Source: Prevotella sp. (GTDB taxonomy: Bacteria > Bacteroidota > Bacteroidia > Bacteroidales > Bacteroidaceae). From it: a stretch of DNA of 64,000 nt. The stretch is from the NCBI GenBank assembly GCA_016287755.1, contig JAEEWT010000003.1, positions 1-64,000 of the forward strand, in the 5' to 3' direction. Below are positions 26,691 to 36,162 of this stretch, piece by piece (positions within the stretch are counted from its first letter, which is position 1; the number at the start of each line of letters is the position of its first letter). The translations under genes and the position numbers were made by a program. The notes below the pieces were generated by a model. That model saw only the letters and a list, made by a program, of their open reading frames with translations, was not told where the DNA came from and ran no database searches.

Positions 26691-29660
26691 GTGAAAAAGT
26701 ATTTTTTGGTATTTGCCTGTATGATGTTGGTCGTACAAAATGTGAAGGCGCAGGAGTATTTCTCCTCGGCTAAGGATTTTGCCCGACTGTATATAGGTGC
26801 GGTTGAACCACAGTATCTGCTATCGGCGTGGCGCGACATCCCCTATTACAAAGGCACTACAGACTTGTATGAGGGGCGCATCAGTTACCATGGTGTGGTT
26901 TACGATCATGTGAAAATGCGTTTCGACCAGCTGGAACAGCGGGTGGTGATTCTCTCTCCTGTGGGAAATGTGTTCTGTATTCCTGAGCAGAAATACATTG
27001 ACTGGTTTGAGATGGATGGGCAGCGATACGAGCATGACCCGGAGGATGATGCCCGATATGCGGCGCTGCTTTCGGATGGCAGCACGAATGGCACACGACT
27101 CTACCACAGCGTGTGGAAGGTGGTAAGCGGTGAAAACGCTAACGAAGCAAGGAAATACCAGAAAAATCTCGCTATCAAAGAGCATTTCACGATTGTTACT
27201 CCCGACGATAGGGTGTATCATGTGAAGAGCGCATCGAACATCGCCAAGATCTTCCCTGAACAGAAAAAGCAAATCAAACAGCTTGTCAGGCAACAACAAC
27301 TCTCGTTCACGAAGAACACAAGGGAGTATAGTTTGATGAGGGTGGTGGAGAGTCTGAGACCCACCCCCTTACCCCTCCCTGAGAGAGAGGGGAGTAGATA
27401 CTCTCAAGACGAGTTGGCTAAAAATGAACAGGCGGTATCGGTAACCACTCCCCTCCCTCACAGGGAGGGGCTGGGGGAGAGTCTTTTATTCGGCATCCCC
27501 GTCCTCGACAACGACTCGGTGGCGATGGCGGTGGCGCCCACCAAGACCAGGACGTATATTGTGCCGGGAGTGAAGAAGGCGAAGGCGAGTCTTTCGGACG
27601 ACCAGGAGCTGGATGAGATTGTGGTGGTGGGCGGCCGACTGTCGGCGGTGAAGAACATGATGATGGGGTCTGAGAAGTTCAAACCCGTGCTGCTGAAGAA
27701 TATCCCATCGGCCTTTGGCGAGTCGGACATCATGAAGATCGTGCTCACGCTACCGGGTGTGACCACCGTGGGCGAGGCTTCGAGCGGATATAATGTGCGA
27801 GGCGGCGCCACCGACCAGAACCTGATTCTCTTCAATGGCGGAACGGTATATAACCCGTCGCACCTGTTCGGCTTGTTCACCTCGTTCAACTCGGATGCGG
27901 TGGATGATGTGGAGCTGTTCAAATCGAGCATCCCCGTGGAATATGGCGGTAGGATCAGTAGCGTACTGAAGGTTACCTCGAAGGAGGCGAACATGGAGAA
28001 GCTGACGGGCTCGGCCAGTATCGGAGCGCTGACCAGTAAGGTGAATATCGAGATTCCGATTGTGAAGGATCATGTGTCGCTGCTGCTGAACGGTAGAACG
28101 ACCTATAGCGACTGGATGCTGAAGAAGTTACCGGAGAGCAGCGGCTACAAGAACGGTACGGCGAACTTCTACGACTTAGGTGGTGCGCTGACGTGGAAAC
28201 TGAACAGCTTGCATCGCCTGAAGGTGTATGGCTATTGGAGTAAGGATAGGTTCTCGTTCAGTTCGGAGGATAACTATGGCTACCAGAACCGCAATTTCTC
28301 TGCTGAGTGGCGCTCGATTCTGAATGAACAGATGACCGTTACAGCCTCGGCAGGTCTTGACCATTACGACTATTTCAACGAGGATAAGGCGACGCCTTCG
28401 ATGGCCGCCCGACTGAGTTTCGGTATCGACCAGCTGTGGGGGAAGCTGCATCTGCGTCAGCGCCTGTCGGAAACGGATGTCCTGAACTACGGTCTTTCGG
28501 TGCAGCATTACCATGTGCAGGGCGGCAGATATGAGCCGGTGGGCGAGGCTTCGCGCATCGCAACCGATCAGCTGCAGAAGGAGAAGGCCTTGGAGAGTGC
28601 TGTCTATGTCGACTATGAGCGGGCACTCACCGACAAGCTGTCGGTAACGGGCGGTCTGCGCTATACGATGTTCAATGCATTAGGTCCGCGCGACGTGAAC
28701 CATTATTATGAAGGGGAACTGCCTTCGGAGGCTACGCTGCTGGAGACACGGAGCGAAACAGGGTTCATCAAGACCTACCATGCTCCTGAGTTGCGCGTAT
28801 CGACTCGCTATGCCTTACTGGAGAACCTTTCGCTGAAGGCGGGATTCAATACCATGCACCAGTATATCCATAAGGTGTCGAACACATCGATCATGTCGCC
28901 CACGGATATCTGGAAGCTGTCTGACTATAACATCAAGCCGCAGAATGGCTGGCAGGCGGCAGCAGGCATGTATTATGAGACGGCCGACAAGAAATATGAG
29001 TTCTCGGTAGAGGGGTACTACAAGCATATCAGCGACTACCTGAACTACCGCAGTTCGGCGGTGCTGCTGATGAACCACCACCTGGAGACGGATGTGATCT
29101 CGACCAAGGGAAAGGCGTATGGTGTAGAGCTGCAGGTGAAGAAACCGATAGGAAAGCTGAACGGATGGATTAACTATACCTACTCGCGCTCGTTGCTGCG
29201 CCAGGACGATAAACGGGTGGCCATGCCGCTGAACAACGGTGAGTGGTATCCGGCAGAATACGACCGTCCGCATGAGGTGAAGGCGGTGCTGAACCTGAAG
29301 TTTACCGAAAGGTATAGTCTGTCGAGCAACTTCAACTATGCCACGGGTAGGCCGACAACAGTACCGGCGGGACAATACTACGACTCGTACAACAAGAAAT
29401 ACATGCCGTACTACACCGACCGCAACAACTACCGCATTCCCGACTATATGCGACTGGACCTTGCGTTCAATATTGAGCCGACGCACAAGCTGACCAGCTT
29501 CCTGCATACGTCGTTCTCGTTTGGCGTGTATAATGCGCTGGCTCGCAAGAATGCGTATAATATCTATTATGTTACTGAGGGAACGGAGATACAGGGATAC
29601 AAGCTCTCTGTGTTCGGCACGGCCATTCCTTATGTCTCCATCAATATAAGATTCAATTAG
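26691..29660 (+). CDS. TonB-dependent outer-membrane receptor with atypical N-terminal extension
   Basis: Signal peptide; plug 'DEIVVVGGRLSAVKNMMMGSEKF...MKIVLTLPGVTTVGEASSGYNVRGGATDQNLILFNGGTVYNPSHLFGLF'; beta-barrel; terminal Phe-Asn (VSINIRFN). Confidence 0.93.
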   Translation: MKKYFLVFACMMLVVQNVKAQEYFSSAKDFARLYIGAVEPQYLLSAWRDIPYYKGTTDLYEGRISYHGVVYDHVKMRFDQLEQRVVILSPVGNVFCIPEQKYIDWFEMDGQRYEHDPEDDARYAALLSDGSTNGTRLYHSVWKVVSGENANEARKYQKNLAIKEHFTIVTPDDRVYHVKSASNIAKIFPEQKKQIKQLVRQQQLSFTKNTREYSLMRVVESLRPTPLPLPEREGSRYSQDELAKNEQAVSVTTPLPHREGLGESLLFGIPVLDNDSVAMAVAPTKTRTYIVPGVKKAKASLSDDQELDEIVVVGGRLSAVKNMMMGSEKFKPVLLKNIPSAFGESDIMKIVLTLPGVTTVGEASSGYNVRGGATDQNLILFNGGTVYNPSHLFGLFTSFNSDAVDDVELFKSSIPVEYGGRISSVLKVTSKEANMEKLTGSASIGALTSKVNIEIPIVKDHVSLLLNGRTTYSDWMLKKLPESSGYKNGTANFYDLGGALTWKLNSLHRLKVYGYWSKDRFSFSSEDNYGYQNRNFSAEWRSILNEQMTVTASAGLDHYDYFNEDKATPSMAARLSFGIDQLWGKLHLRQRLSETDVLNYGLSVQHYHVQGGRYEPVGEASRIATDQLQKEKALESAVYVDYERALTDKLSVTGGLRYTMFNALGPRDVNHYYEGELPSEATLLETRSETGFIKTYHAPELRVSTRYALLENLSLKAGFNTMHQYIHKVSNTSIMSPTDIWKLSDYNIKPQNGWQAAAGMYYETADKKYEFSVEGYYKHISDYLNYRSSAVLLMNHHLETDVISTKGKAYGVELQVKKPIGKLNGWINYTYSRSLLRQDDKRVAMPLNNGEWYPAEYDRPHEVKAVLNLKFTERYSLSSNFNYATGRPTTVPAGQYYDSYNKKYMPYYTDRNNYRIPDYMRLDLAFNIEPTHKLTSFLHTSFSFGVYNALARKNAYNIYYVTEGTEIQGYKLSVFGTAIPYVSINIRFN
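27352..27483. repeat. Pair of inverted CCCCTCCCT-type palindromes within the TonB receptor ORF
   Basis: CCCCTTACCCCTCCCTGAGAGAGAGGGGAGTAG at 27364-27396 and CACTCCCCTCCCTCACAGGGAGGGGCTGGGGGAGAG near 27447-27481, inverted relative to each other. Confidence 0.75.
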
Positions 29661-29662
29661 AT

Positions 29663-30850
29663 ATGATGAAACTGAAACAATCGATATATGATGTGCTTTG
29701 CCTGCTGATGGGCGCCGGGGCGCTAACGGGCTGCGTGGAGGAGTTTGAGGCGGATATTCCTTCCTCGGATACCGACTTGCTGGTTGTGGAGGGCACGATT
29801 TGTTCGGCGCAAGTGAACAAGTTCATCTTGTCGCGCACACAGGCAGTTCAGAATACCCACGGAATGGTGATGGAATATGATGCCAGGGTTTCTGTTCGTG
29901 GAACCGACGGATCGGAATATCATGCATATCCGAAAGGTGACGGCTACTCCTGCAAGGTAGGTGAACTGAATCCTGAGGTGGAATATTACCTGCATATCGA
30001 GACGGATGGCGAGGTGTATGAATCGGAACCGCAGAAACCGCTGCCCACCGAGAAGATTGCTGATGTGTGCGGGGTGCAGAACACTCCTGAGAGTGCCATA
30101 GACATTCTTGTGACACCCGCGGAGCCGTTTGAGTCGGACCATGCGAACTACTATTCGTGGAGATACGATGAGACATGGGAGGTGTATCCTGAATACAAGA
30201 CCGCTATCTATTACGACGTTGAGCTAAGGACTGCGGTCATGAAGAGTAACCAGTTTCCTTCGCATGGATGGAAGGATGCATCGGGTACATCCATCATGGT
30301 GGGAGCGAGCTCGAGCTATGAGGGTGAGCGCATTGAGAAGCTGAAGCTGTATGATATAGACCGCAGTGATGAACGCATGTATTACAGATATAGCGGACTG
30401 GTTCATCAGCGGGCTATCTCGAAGGCTGAGTATGAGTATGAGCTGGCAAGGCGACAGGCGGGTTCGGAGATGGGCGGACTGTTTACACCGCAGCCATCGG
30501 CGCTGCCTACCAATATCCATTGTCTCACCTCGTCGAAGCATGTGATAGGCTTTGTGGGATGCTCGTTGAACACCAGTAAATACAGGTTCTTCCTGGATGC
30601 CCCCAATTACTCCATCAAACGGCCGCCGCATTTTGATACGCGTATCTGGTTGGATAATCCCTCCGAGGAGGATTGCATAAAAATGGTGGAAAAGGGCTTC
30701 TTCCTGTGTGAATGGGAGGACGCGGAGAAGTCGGCCGATCATATGTTACATACGGCATGGGCAACGAGGAACCAACTGGATGTGAGATATCAAGGGGCGT
30801 ATATCGAGGTGCCTGATTTCTGGTGGTTAAAAGAAAATGTAAGCTATTAA
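29663..30850 (+). CDS. DUF4249 domain-containing lipoprotein
   Basis: Lipobox 'LTGCVEEFEADIPSSDTDLLVVEGTICSAQVNKFILSRTQ'; directly downstream of a TonB receptor, the usual context. Confidence 0.9.
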   Translation: MMKLKQSIYDVLCLLMGAGALTGCVEEFEADIPSSDTDLLVVEGTICSAQVNKFILSRTQAVQNTHGMVMEYDARVSVRGTDGSEYHAYPKGDGYSCKVGELNPEVEYYLHIETDGEVYESEPQKPLPTEKIADVCGVQNTPESAIDILVTPAEPFESDHANYYSWRYDETWEVYPEYKTAIYYDVELRTAVMKSNQFPSHGWKDASGTSIMVGASSSYEGERIEKLKLYDIDRSDERMYYRYSGLVHQRAISKAEYEYELARRQAGSEMGGLFTPQPSALPTNIHCLTSSKHVIGFVGCSLNTSKYRFFLDAPNYSIKRPPHFDTRIWLDNPSEEDCIKMVEKGFFLCEWEDAEKSADHMLHTAWATRNQLDVRYQGAYIEVPDFWWLKENVSY

Positions 30851-30851
30851 G

Positions 30852-32132
30852 ATGAAGAATAGGATATTGCTGTTGACGATGGCGATGGTGCTTTCATTGA
30901 GTACCTTTGCTATCAGTGTTTCTACCGACCGCACTTGGTATCTTGCCGGGGAGGCGATGAAGGTGAGCATCACCGCCGATGATGCGCTGATTGCCTATGC
31001 TGAGCTGTGTGATACGTACAGTCTGGCTGTCGGTACGGTGGTGAGCTTGAACAACGGGAAGGGAACGGGCATCATCGAGCTGCCTGCCGACCTGCATAGC
31101 GGGTATTATGTGCTGTCGGTATATACGCGGCATCAAGCCCAGGTGGCGCATCAGCTGGTGGCTGTTGTGAATGCGCTTCACAAGAGTGAGGATGATGATA
31201 TCGAGTGGGTTGCCATGGCGCATCCCGATTCGCTGAGCTATCCTTCCATGGGTAGAGGCAGTGGTTTCTCGTCGGCCGACCTGCAGGATGTGAAGCCTGT
31301 GGATGGGCGTGAGACCGAGGGCCATATCATCAAGGCTCGGGTGAAGAATGTGGATGGTGGGCAGACCTTCAAGGGCAGTCAGATCCGTCCTTCGCTGAGC
31401 ATCGTGGGTAAGCAGATTCATTATTTCGAGGGGAAGATGGTGAACGACTCCCTGGCTGTGTTCTACACCTATGGCTTGCACGGTAAGCAACCGTTGGTGC
31501 TCTCAGCGGCTTCCTATACCGGCGCAAGTCTGCCCATCGAGATGATCTCTCCGTTTGTCACCTTGCTCCCCAAACGACTGCCACATCTGGTGTTCCACTA
31601 CAAGCGCAACGAGGTGGAAGAACGCTCGCTCGACATGCAGCGCCACCAGATTGCCATTGCGCCTGCCAAGCGGGAACTGCAGTTGGGTGACTATGCGGAT
31701 GATACGGCTGAGGAAGGGGTGCCCTTGGATTATGATGACTCGTTGTTCGGTACGAAGCCTGATCCTGCGTATAATCTCGATGAATACCGCCAGTTCCTTA
31801 CCATCAGGGAGGTGCTGATTGAATATGTGAACTGCGTAAAGAAAACGAAGATCAACGGGGTGTCGCAGCTGGTGGTGCGCCGACCGCAGGATGCGTATGT
31901 GAGTGTGTGGCCGGCCATGGTGCTGATTGACGGAATGCCGGTGATTGATATTGAACGACTGCTTGACTATGATGCCAGGCGCATTCATTATATCAATATC
32001 TATGGCGGACAATATACTTTCGGTAATGGGGTGTATAACGGCATCCTGTCGTTTGTGACTCGCTCCGGGCGACTCACGAACTATCCTACCGAGCCGAAGG
32101 TGCAGTATCTGGTGTATGAGTTTCCGCAATGA
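30852..32132 (+). CDS. Secreted MG2/macroglobulin-like domain protein with C-terminal plug-like region
   Basis: 'ISVSTDRTWYLAGEAMKVSITADDALIAYAELCDT...GTGIIELPADLHSGYYVLSVYTR' then 'VLIDGMPVIDIERLLDYDARRIHYINIYGGQYTFGNGVYNGILSFVTRSG'. Confidence 0.75.
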   Translation: MKNRILLLTMAMVLSLSTFAISVSTDRTWYLAGEAMKVSITADDALIAYAELCDTYSLAVGTVVSLNNGKGTGIIELPADLHSGYYVLSVYTRHQAQVAHQLVAVVNALHKSEDDDIEWVAMAHPDSLSYPSMGRGSGFSSADLQDVKPVDGRETEGHIIKARVKNVDGGQTFKGSQIRPSLSIVGKQIHYFEGKMVNDSLAVFYTYGLHGKQPLVLSAASYTGASLPIEMISPFVTLLPKRLPHLVFHYKRNEVEERSLDMQRHQIAIAPAKRELQLGDYADDTAEEGVPLDYDDSLFGTKPDPAYNLDEYRQFLTIREVLIEYVNCVKKTKINGVSQLVVRRPQDAYVSVWPAMVLIDGMPVIDIERLLDYDARRIHYINIYGGQYTFGNGVYNGILSFVTRSGRLTNYPTEPKVQYLVYEFPQ

Positions 32133-32165
32133 GGAAACCGATGATGTAAAACGAAGAATAAAGGA

Positions 32166-32693
32166 ATGAAAGTTTGTGTGTTTTGTTCAGCGAATCACGA
32201 TATAGACCGTGATTTCTTCACGAAGACATGGGAATTGGGGCAATGGCTCGCCAAGGAAGGTCATACCTTGGTGTTTGGCGGTACGGATTTAGGGTTGATG
32301 GACTGTATCGCTAAATCGGTGCATGAGGCGGGGGGACAGGCCATCGGTGTTGTTCCTTCGAAGGTGGAAGAGAACGGACATGTGAGTGAATACCTCGACG
32401 TGCATATCCCTTGTGACAACCTGAACGACCGTAAGGCGCTGATGATGGCGCAGAGCGATGTGTTCATCGCCCTGCCCGGGGGTATCGGTACGCTGGATGA
32501 GATCTTCTCGGTGGCCTCATCGGCCACCATCGGTTACCACCAGAAGCCCGTTATTCTCTATAACATGAAAGGGTTCTGGGATTCCCTCATCACCTGTCTG
32601 CACGACCTAGACAGCAAGGGTGTCACCCGCAAGCAGTGGGACACCTACATCAAAGTGGCCAACTCCTTGGAAGAATTGGCCACCTTAATATAA
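32166..32693 (+). CDS. LOG-family Rossmann-fold nucleotide phosphoribohydrolase (TIGR00730 family)
   Basis: 'MKVCVFCSANHDID', 'ALPGGIGTLDEIFSV' (PGGxGTxxE motif). Confidence 0.93.
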   Translation: MKVCVFCSANHDIDRDFFTKTWELGQWLAKEGHTLVFGGTDLGLMDCIAKSVHEAGGQAIGVVPSKVEENGHVSEYLDVHIPCDNLNDRKALMMAQSDVFIALPGGIGTLDEIFSVASSATIGYHQKPVILYNMKGFWDSLITCLHDLDSKGVTRKQWDTYIKVANSLEELATLI

Positions 32694-32710
32694 CTATGAA
32701 CTTTGCACTA

Positions 32711-33901
32711 TTAACTATGAACTAGCAAGGCTTTCGCCATTGCTTTCCCCAACGCCTCGCACTGCGCAAACGTTTCGGGGGTAAGACTCTGCTTGATTTC
32801 CACCGGCGTGCCTACTGCCTCGAAGTGTAAACGCTCATCGTTCCACTTCTGGATCTCAGCCACGGCCTTGGAAGCCCAGCCGAAGGAACCGAACCAACCC
32901 ATCAGGTGGTTCTTGATGTCCTTACCTGCCAGCTCGGAAAGCAATACATCCATCTCGTGGTAAAGACCGGTATTATAGGTAGGAGCACCCACAATCAGTC
33001 CTTTATAACGGAACACATCGCGGATGATATACGAATGATGTGTCTTCGAGACATTATACATCACAATGTTCTTCAGTCCTGCCTGTGAGGCCGCACGGGC
33101 AATCACCTCTGCAGCACGCTCCGTATTACCATACATCGTACCGTAACAGATCACCAAACCCGGTTCAGTCTCGTAACGACTCATCTTGTCGTACATATCA
33201 ACCACCTTACTGATATATTCGTGCCATACCGGACCGTGGGTGGCGCAGATATAATCGAGCTTGATGCCTGCGAGCTTCTTCAGGGCGTTCTGCACCGGGG
33301 TGCCATACTTACCCACGATATTGGAATAGTAACGCACCATTTCGAGCCAGAATGTATCGCAGTTGATTTCACTGTCGATGATACCACCGTTCAGGGCGCC
33401 GAAGCAGCCGAAGGCGTCGCCTGAGAACAATACGTTACAAGAGGTGTCGAGGGTTACCATCGTCTCGGGCCAATGCACCATCGGTGTCAGCACGAAGTTC
33501 AGCGTGTGCTTGCCAAGCTCGATGGAATCGCCGTTTTTGACCTCCAGCGTACCTTCACCAATGCCATAGAAACCCTCCATCATCTGGAACGTTTTCTTGT
33601 TTCCGATGATCTGGATCTCCGGGTAATACTTCTTGATCAAGGCAATGCTTCCACTATGGTCAGGCTCCATGTGATTAATCACCAGATAGTCGATGGGGCG
33701 TTCGCCTATCACCTCCTGAATATTCTTCAGGTAGGGCACGAAGAAATCCACCTCCACCGTATCAATCAGACACACCTTCTCGTCATCAATCAGATACGAG
33801 TTATAGCTCACCCCATTGGGCAACGGCCACAAACCCTCGAAAAGGTTCTTGTTACGGTCGTTCACGCCCACGTAGTAAATCTTGTTTGTAATCTCTATCA
33901 T
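32711..33901 (-). CDS. FprA-family A-type flavoprotein (flavodiiron)
   Basis: Metallo-beta-lactamase motif 'INHMEPDHSGSI', 'FSGDAFGCFG', flavodoxin domain 'VICYGTMYGNTERAAEVIA'. Confidence 0.95.
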   Translation of the reverse strand: MIEITNKIYYVGVNDRNKNLFEGLWPLPNGVSYNSYLIDDEKVCLIDTVEVDFFVPYLKNIQEVIGERPIDYLVINHMEPDHSGSIALIKKYYPEIQIIGNKKTFQMMEGFYGIGEGTLEVKNGDSIELGKHTLNFVLTPMVHWPETMVTLDTSCNVLFSGDAFGCFGALNGGIIDSEINCDTFWLEMVRYYSNIVGKYGTPVQNALKKLAGIKLDYICATHGPVWHEYISKVVDMYDKMSRYETEPGLVICYGTMYGNTERAAEVIARAASQAGLKNIVMYNVSKTHHSYIIRDVFRYKGLIVGAPTYNTGLYHEMDVLLSELAGKDIKNHLMGWFGSFGWASKAVAEIQKWNDERLHFEAVGTPVEIKQSLTPETFAQCEALGKAMAKALLVHS

Positions 33902-34037
33902 ATAACTTTGAACTTTGATCTTTGAACTTTGAACTTTGATCTTTGAACTTTATGATTACCTTTGGGTCCTTGGCCTTTAACCTTAGTCCTTTGGGTCCTT
34001 GGTCTTTAACCTTAGTCCATTGGTTCTTTGGTCTTTA
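33902..34037. repeat. Heptamer array (CAAAGTT-type) plus 29-bp higher-order repeat between pfkB-like kinase and fprA
   Basis: AACTTTG/ATCTTTG heptamers from 33904, then CCTTTGGGTCCTTGGCCTTTAACCTTAGT-type units starting at 33959, 33988 and 34017 (29-bp spacing). Confidence 0.85.
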
Positions 34038-34965
34038 ATTCTTTGGCCATTTTTGTCCCGAAATCCACACTTACCGAGTTATGGATACTCTGGCAGCAGT
34101 TGGCCGAGAATGCCTGTGCGCACTGGATAATCTGGTCCCATTGCTCTTCCGTCAGTCCCTGTTCGATGGTGTCACGGGTAATATCGTATTTCATCATTCC
34201 ATACACCAGTCCTGCATTGAAGTTATCGCCTGCCCCGATGGTGCTGACCGTTTCGGTTGTCTCTACGGGATATTCTTTCTTTACCGTCTTTGTACGCAGG
34301 ACCACCGGATCGGCCCCCTGGGTATAGACGAAGTTCTTGCAGTAGAAAGAAACCTCTGTGTTAAACACCTTATCGGGATCATCCTTCTTGAACAGCACCT
34401 GGAAGTCCTCCTTCGAGCCACGCACGATGTCAGCCAGCTCGAGGTTCTCCAGGAAATTCGGCTTCAGCTTCATCACCTCATGCTGATGCGAAGGACGGAG
34501 GTTCACATCATAGTAGATGATAGCCCCATGCTGACGGGCATAGTTGAGGAAACCGTAAACCTGCGTGCGGATGACCGGGTTCACCGCATAGAACGAACTG
34601 AACATCACGATATCATCAGGCTGCACATCAGGGTAGGTAAAGTCGAGCTGATCGTGCGGATGATCCTTGTAGAACAGATACTGCGCATCGTTGTTCTCAT
34701 CGAGAAACGCCAGTGAAATGGGCGATTTTGACTCAGGGAACACATTGATGTTATCCGCGTTCACCCCATTCTCGCGGGCAAAGCGGATGATGCTCTCGCC
34801 TACCCTGTCGTTACCTGTCTCACTGATGAACGAGCATTCCACGCCCGACCGTCCCAGGGAGATGACACCATTGAAAGCACCCCCTCCAGGCACGGCCCCT
34901 ATCGGTTGATTGTTCTTAAAGATGATATCGAAGATTGTCTCGCCAATCCCTATTACTTTCCGCAT
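34012..34965 (-). CDS. PfkB-family carbohydrate kinase (fructokinase-like)
   Basis: 'MRKVIGIGETIFDIIFKNNQPIGAVPGGGAFNGVISLGRSG', 'VSTIGAGDNFNAGLVYGM'. Confidence 0.93.
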   Translation of the reverse strand: MRKVIGIGETIFDIIFKNNQPIGAVPGGGAFNGVISLGRSGVECSFISETGNDRVGESIIRFARENGVNADNINVFPESKSPISLAFLDENNDAQYLFYKDHPHDQLDFTYPDVQPDDIVMFSSFYAVNPVIRTQVYGFLNYARQHGAIIYYDVNLRPSHQHEVMKLKPNFLENLELADIVRGSKEDFQVLFKKDDPDKVFNTEVSFYCKNFVYTQGADPVVLRTKTVKKEYPVETTETVSTIGAGDNFNAGLVYGMMKYDITRDTIEQGLTEEQWDQIIQCAQAFSANCCQSIHNSVSVDFGTKMAKELKTKEPMD

Positions 34966-34988
34966 ATACTTCTCATTTATCTTGCGCA

Positions 34989-35020
34989 CAAAAGTAACGA
35001 ATAATTACGAGACAGCCAAA
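34989..35020 (-). promoter_or_regulatory. Promoter of the PfkB kinase, TTTG-N20-TACTTTTG
   Basis: Reverse-strand -33/-7 match; start codon 24 bp downstream of the -7 element. Confidence 0.6.
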
Positions 35021-35044
35021 TGTTTTCCAAAAAAAACAATCACG

Positions 35045-35464
35045 TTATTCCCCTCGCGTTCCCTCCAAGTAGAGACGTTCAACAGCTTTTCGCCATGAGT
35101 TGGTTACCACCGTTATCGTCTTGTGGAAGTAGCCTACTTCGGTATACTGTCCATCATAGGTCACTGTTACAATCCCTTTTTTGCCGGGTTTGATAGGTTT
35201 TCGGGTGTATTCAGCCACGGTGCAACCACAATCGGTAGTGATGTTCTGTACAACCAGTGGCTCATCACCTGTATTGCGGAACTCATAGACAACGGTTGTT
35301 TTCCAAGGACTATATATCGTTCCTACATCGATTTTCCTCGTTGTAAAGATGATGTAGGATCCATCTTTCTTTCCCTTTTCTGTAGATAGTTCCTCGTCAT
35401 TCGAATAGGCTAACGCAGAGTTAACCATAAGACATGATAATATCAACAATCCTATTCTCATCAT
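35045..35464 (-). CDS. DUF1573 domain-containing protein
   Basis: 'VVYEFRNTGDEPLVVQNITTDCGCTVAEYTRKPIKPGKKGIVTVTYD' is the DUF1573 signature. Confidence 0.9.
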   Translation of the reverse strand: MMRIGLLILSCLMVNSALAYSNDEELSTEKGKKDGSYIIFTTRKIDVGTIYSPWKTTVVYEFRNTGDEPLVVQNITTDCGCTVAEYTRKPIKPGKKGIVTVTYDGQYTEVGYFHKTITVVTNSWRKAVERLYLEGTRGE

Positions 35465-35492
35465 GACATCAATTCTCTTACGTTACGACCTG

Positions 35493-36158
35493 TCAATCCG
35501 AAATGACAAGCAAGTTCGACAACGTACCGTGGGTTTCCTCATCGAAAGACAGTGTACGCGTGAAGTTAACAATACCTGTTCCTGGCTTATAAGCCACAAA
35601 ACGGATGGTTTCTCCCAACGGGCTATTGCTGTAAACACGGATTTCCATGTATTCGATGCCCTGCCGGTTTCGACGAATGCCCACACCTCGAATCTCATCT
35701 CCACACATGGCTGCCACTTTCACATCAGTAGGTAACGGTTGTCCGCCAAGAATCATCCGCGCATAAACCACCATGTCATACCTATAGTACTCACTCCTAA
35801 AGCTATTCTCCCAATTGCTGATAACGATGACTGAGCAGGAATCGGAGATCTGATTCAATACCGAATAGGCACGCAGCATGGTGTTCCCCTGCTTCTTTCC
35901 ATAAACCAAACCGTTTGTGACAAGAGCCACATTTTCATCACCCATCTTCCACCATACAGAAGTGTTAGTAACATCATCTGGTTTGAACGAGGAAGTGACC
36001 TGTATACGATCCCCCTCCATCACCACAAGCGAGTGATGGTCGAGTGTCATCTCCGTTGGCTTAATAGTCTCGGGAATCTCTAAGACATCCCCACATGAGG
36101 CCAATGCCGCAACACCCATCAGACTAATGATTAGCATTCTGTATTTCTTCATGACCAA
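35493..36158 (-). CDS. Ig-like (Big_2-type) lipoprotein
   Basis: Lipobox 'AALASCGDVLEIP'; 'MTLDHHSLVVMEGDRIQVTSSFKPDDVTNTSVWWKMGDENVALVTNGLVYGKKQGNTMLRAYS'. Confidence 0.75.
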   Translation of the reverse strand: MVMKKYRMLIISLMGVAALASCGDVLEIPETIKPTEMTLDHHSLVVMEGDRIQVTSSFKPDDVTNTSVWWKMGDENVALVTNGLVYGKKQGNTMLRAYSVLNQISDSCSVIVISNWENSFRSEYYRYDMVVYARMILGGQPLPTDVKVAAMCGDEIRGVGIRRNRQGIEYMEIRVYSNSPLGETIRFVAYKPGTGIVNFTRTLSFDEETHGTLSNLLVISD

Positions 36159-36162
36159 ATCG

